A stretch of 40,172 nt of DNA from an uncultured Eubacteriales bacterium. GTDB lineage: Bacteria > Bacillota > Clostridia > Oscillospirales > CAG-272. Each line of letters begins with the position of its first letter. The first letter of the stretch is position 1. The translations under genes were made by a program, and so were the position numbers. The DNA is taken from contig CAKRPQ010000008.1 of the NCBI GenBank assembly GCA_934385225.1, positions 1-40,172 of the forward strand, given 5' to 3'. The notes under the pieces were generated by a model, which worked only from the letters and a program-made list of their open reading frames with translations, was not told the DNA's origin and ran no database searches. Below are positions 39,401 to 40,172 of this stretch, piece after piece.

Positions 39401-39898
39401 TTGAAAAGCGAAACTGTTTTCCATACGATAGCTCCCGTATGGAACGAAAACTCAAAAATTCTGATTCTCGGCAGTATTCCGTCCCCGAAATCGCGGGACA
39501 CGGGCTTTTATTACGGACATTCGAGAAATCGTTTTTGGAGCGTAATGGCGGGACTGCTCGGAGATCCTGTCCCGCAGTCAAACACAGAAAAACGGGAGAT
39601 GCTCTTGTCGCACGGCATCGCACTCTGGGACGTGGTAGGGAAATGCGATATTGTCGGCGCGTCCGATAATTCGATAAAGAACGTCGTATATAACGACGTC
39701 GCGAAACTCACGTCCGCGTCGCGTATAAAGGCAGTGTTTTTGACGGGGAATACGGCATATTCGCTTTATAAAAAGGGACTTGCCGAAAAGGTCGGGCTTC
39801 CGTATTTCGGACTTCCGAGCACAAGCCCCGCAAACGCGGCGATGAAAGAGGAAACTCTTTTCGAAAAGTACAAAATAATACTTGAATATATAAGGTAG
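39401..39898 (+). CDS. DNA-deoxyinosine glycosylase (uracil-DNA glycosylase superfamily)
   Basis: A 165-residue member of the family 6 (HDG-type) uracil-DNA glycosylase superfamily, enzymes that remove hypoxanthine from deaminated adenine in DNA. Recognised by ILGSIPSPKSRDTGFYYGHSRNRFW (about 24-46), ALWDVVGKCDIVGASDNSI and the C-terminal LPSTSPANA motif. The only start codon upstream of the conserved core is the TTG at 39401; it has no strong ribosome binding site. It lies in the same frame as uxaC, two codons after that gene's TGA, so reinitiation or readthrough may feed its translation. A repair gene between two hexuronate genes is odd and may be hitch-hiking. It ends 9 nt before uxuA. Confidence 0.87.
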   Translation: MKSETVFHTIAPVWNENSKILILGSIPSPKSRDTGFYYGHSRNRFWSVMAGLLGDPVPQSNTEKREMLLSHGIALWDVVGKCDIVGASDNSIKNVVYNDVAKLTSASRIKAVFLTGNTAYSLYKKGLAEKVGLPYFGLPSTSPANAAMKEETLFEKYKIILEYIR

Positions 39899-39907
39899 GA
39901 AAAAGCT

Positions 39908-40172
39908 ATGAAAATGACGCTCAGATGGTTCGGAACAGGCTACGACAGCGTTACACTCGAAAAAATTCGTCAGGTTCAGGGCGTAAAAGGCGTAATCACG
40001 ACGCTCTACGCCACAAAACCGGGCGAGGTCTGGACGGAGGACGCAATAAAAGCGCTCAAAGACGAGGTTGAATCCGCTGGACTTGAAATAAGCGGAATCG
40101 AAAGCGTGAATGTCCACGACGATATAAAGATAGGAAAGCCGTCAAGAGACGAATATATCGAAAACTATATTA
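39908..40172 (+). CDS. uxuA: mannonate dehydratase (partial, cut by window end)
   Basis: The first 88 codons of mannonate dehydratase, which dehydrates D-mannonate to 2-keto-3-deoxygluconate. The N-terminus MKMTLRWFGTGYDSVTLEKIRQ followed by GVKGVITTLYA and PGEVW is characteristic of UxuA. AGG and GGA lie upstream of the ATG. The gene continues beyond the window; a fructuronate reductase (uxuB) and KDG kinase would be expected nearby but cannot be seen. Confidence 0.92.
   Translation, partial: MKMTLRWFGTGYDSVTLEKIRQVQGVKGVITTLYATKPGEVWTEDAIKALKDEVESAGLEISGIESVNVHDDIKIGKPSRDEYIENYI

Noticed and set aside
1..40172. CRISPR arrays, insertion sequences, prophage, integrase or attachment sites.
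   Set aside because: No repeated spacer pattern, transposase, integrase or flanking direct repeats were seen. Gene content and codon style look uniform.

Overview
The window looks like chromosomal DNA of an anaerobic member of the Clostridia (Bacillota), probably a gut or rumen fermenter of the Oscillospirales/Ruminococcaceae type. The evidence is strong AGGAGG-type ribosome binding sites, near-consensus sigma-A promoters with 16-17 nt spacers, moderate GC, a NuoE/NuoF-linked [FeFe] hydrogenase, hexuronate catabolism and a secreted acetyl-xylan-esterase-like lipoprotein. I see no phage, insertion sequence, CRISPR array, rRNA or canonical tRNA. Genes are tightly packed and no gene-free stretch exceeds 300 bases.

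Left end (1-4.9 kb): an ADP-ribosylglycohydrolase-family protein and an ABC exporter half-transporter on the minus strand, then a divergent DUF1015 protein. A bidirectional hairpin terminator at 4903-4947 separates these from the next block.

Aromatic block (4975-14189, minus): nine overlapping or nearly abutting genes, in transcription order PLP aminotransferase, pheA (chorismate mutase-prephenate dehydratase), aroB, aroC, an aroE-aroK fusion, aroQ, aroA, tyrA and a DAHP synthase. They cover every step from PEP plus erythrose-4-phosphate to chorismate, then to phenylpyruvate and 4-hydroxyphenylpyruvate and their transamination. One promoter (14232-14259) faces the promoter of a divergent TetR-type regulator. 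Both start regions carry the same TGTTAACAT element, so the regulator probably controls both itself and the aromatic operon.

14.9-17.1 kb (plus): a MATE exporter overlapping an AlkD-like DNA glycosylase. 17.1-22.4 kb (minus): a five-gene envelope cluster (GT2-GtrA glycosyltransferase, phosphodiester glycosidase, unknown membrane-anchored protein, PAP2 phosphatase, CapA-like lipoprotein). Divergent from it is a membrane-anchored M23-fold protein that lacks its zinc ligands. Enolase, a DMT/EamA transporter and an S1-domain protein follow on the minus strand.

Between the S1 and DMT genes (26603-26863) lies the most intriguing element: a perfect TTGACA-17-TATAAT promoter, about 225 nt of structured transcript with a tRNA-like T-arm followed by an encoded CCA, a long-range closing helix, and a strong intrinsic terminator ending 15 nt before the transporter start codon. 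A mutually exclusive antiterminator can be drawn, so it is either an abundant small RNA or an attenuator/riboswitch leader.

Right end: a lipoprotein esterase; a trimeric [FeFe] hydrogenase operon (NuoE-like, NuoF-like, catalytic subunit) that probably couples NAD(P)H and ferredoxin to H2; a minus-strand MutS-like ATPase/Lrp/aminotransferase operon; and a plus-strand hexuronate operon (uxaC, a deoxyinosine-type DNA glycosylase, the start of uxuA) cut by the window edge.
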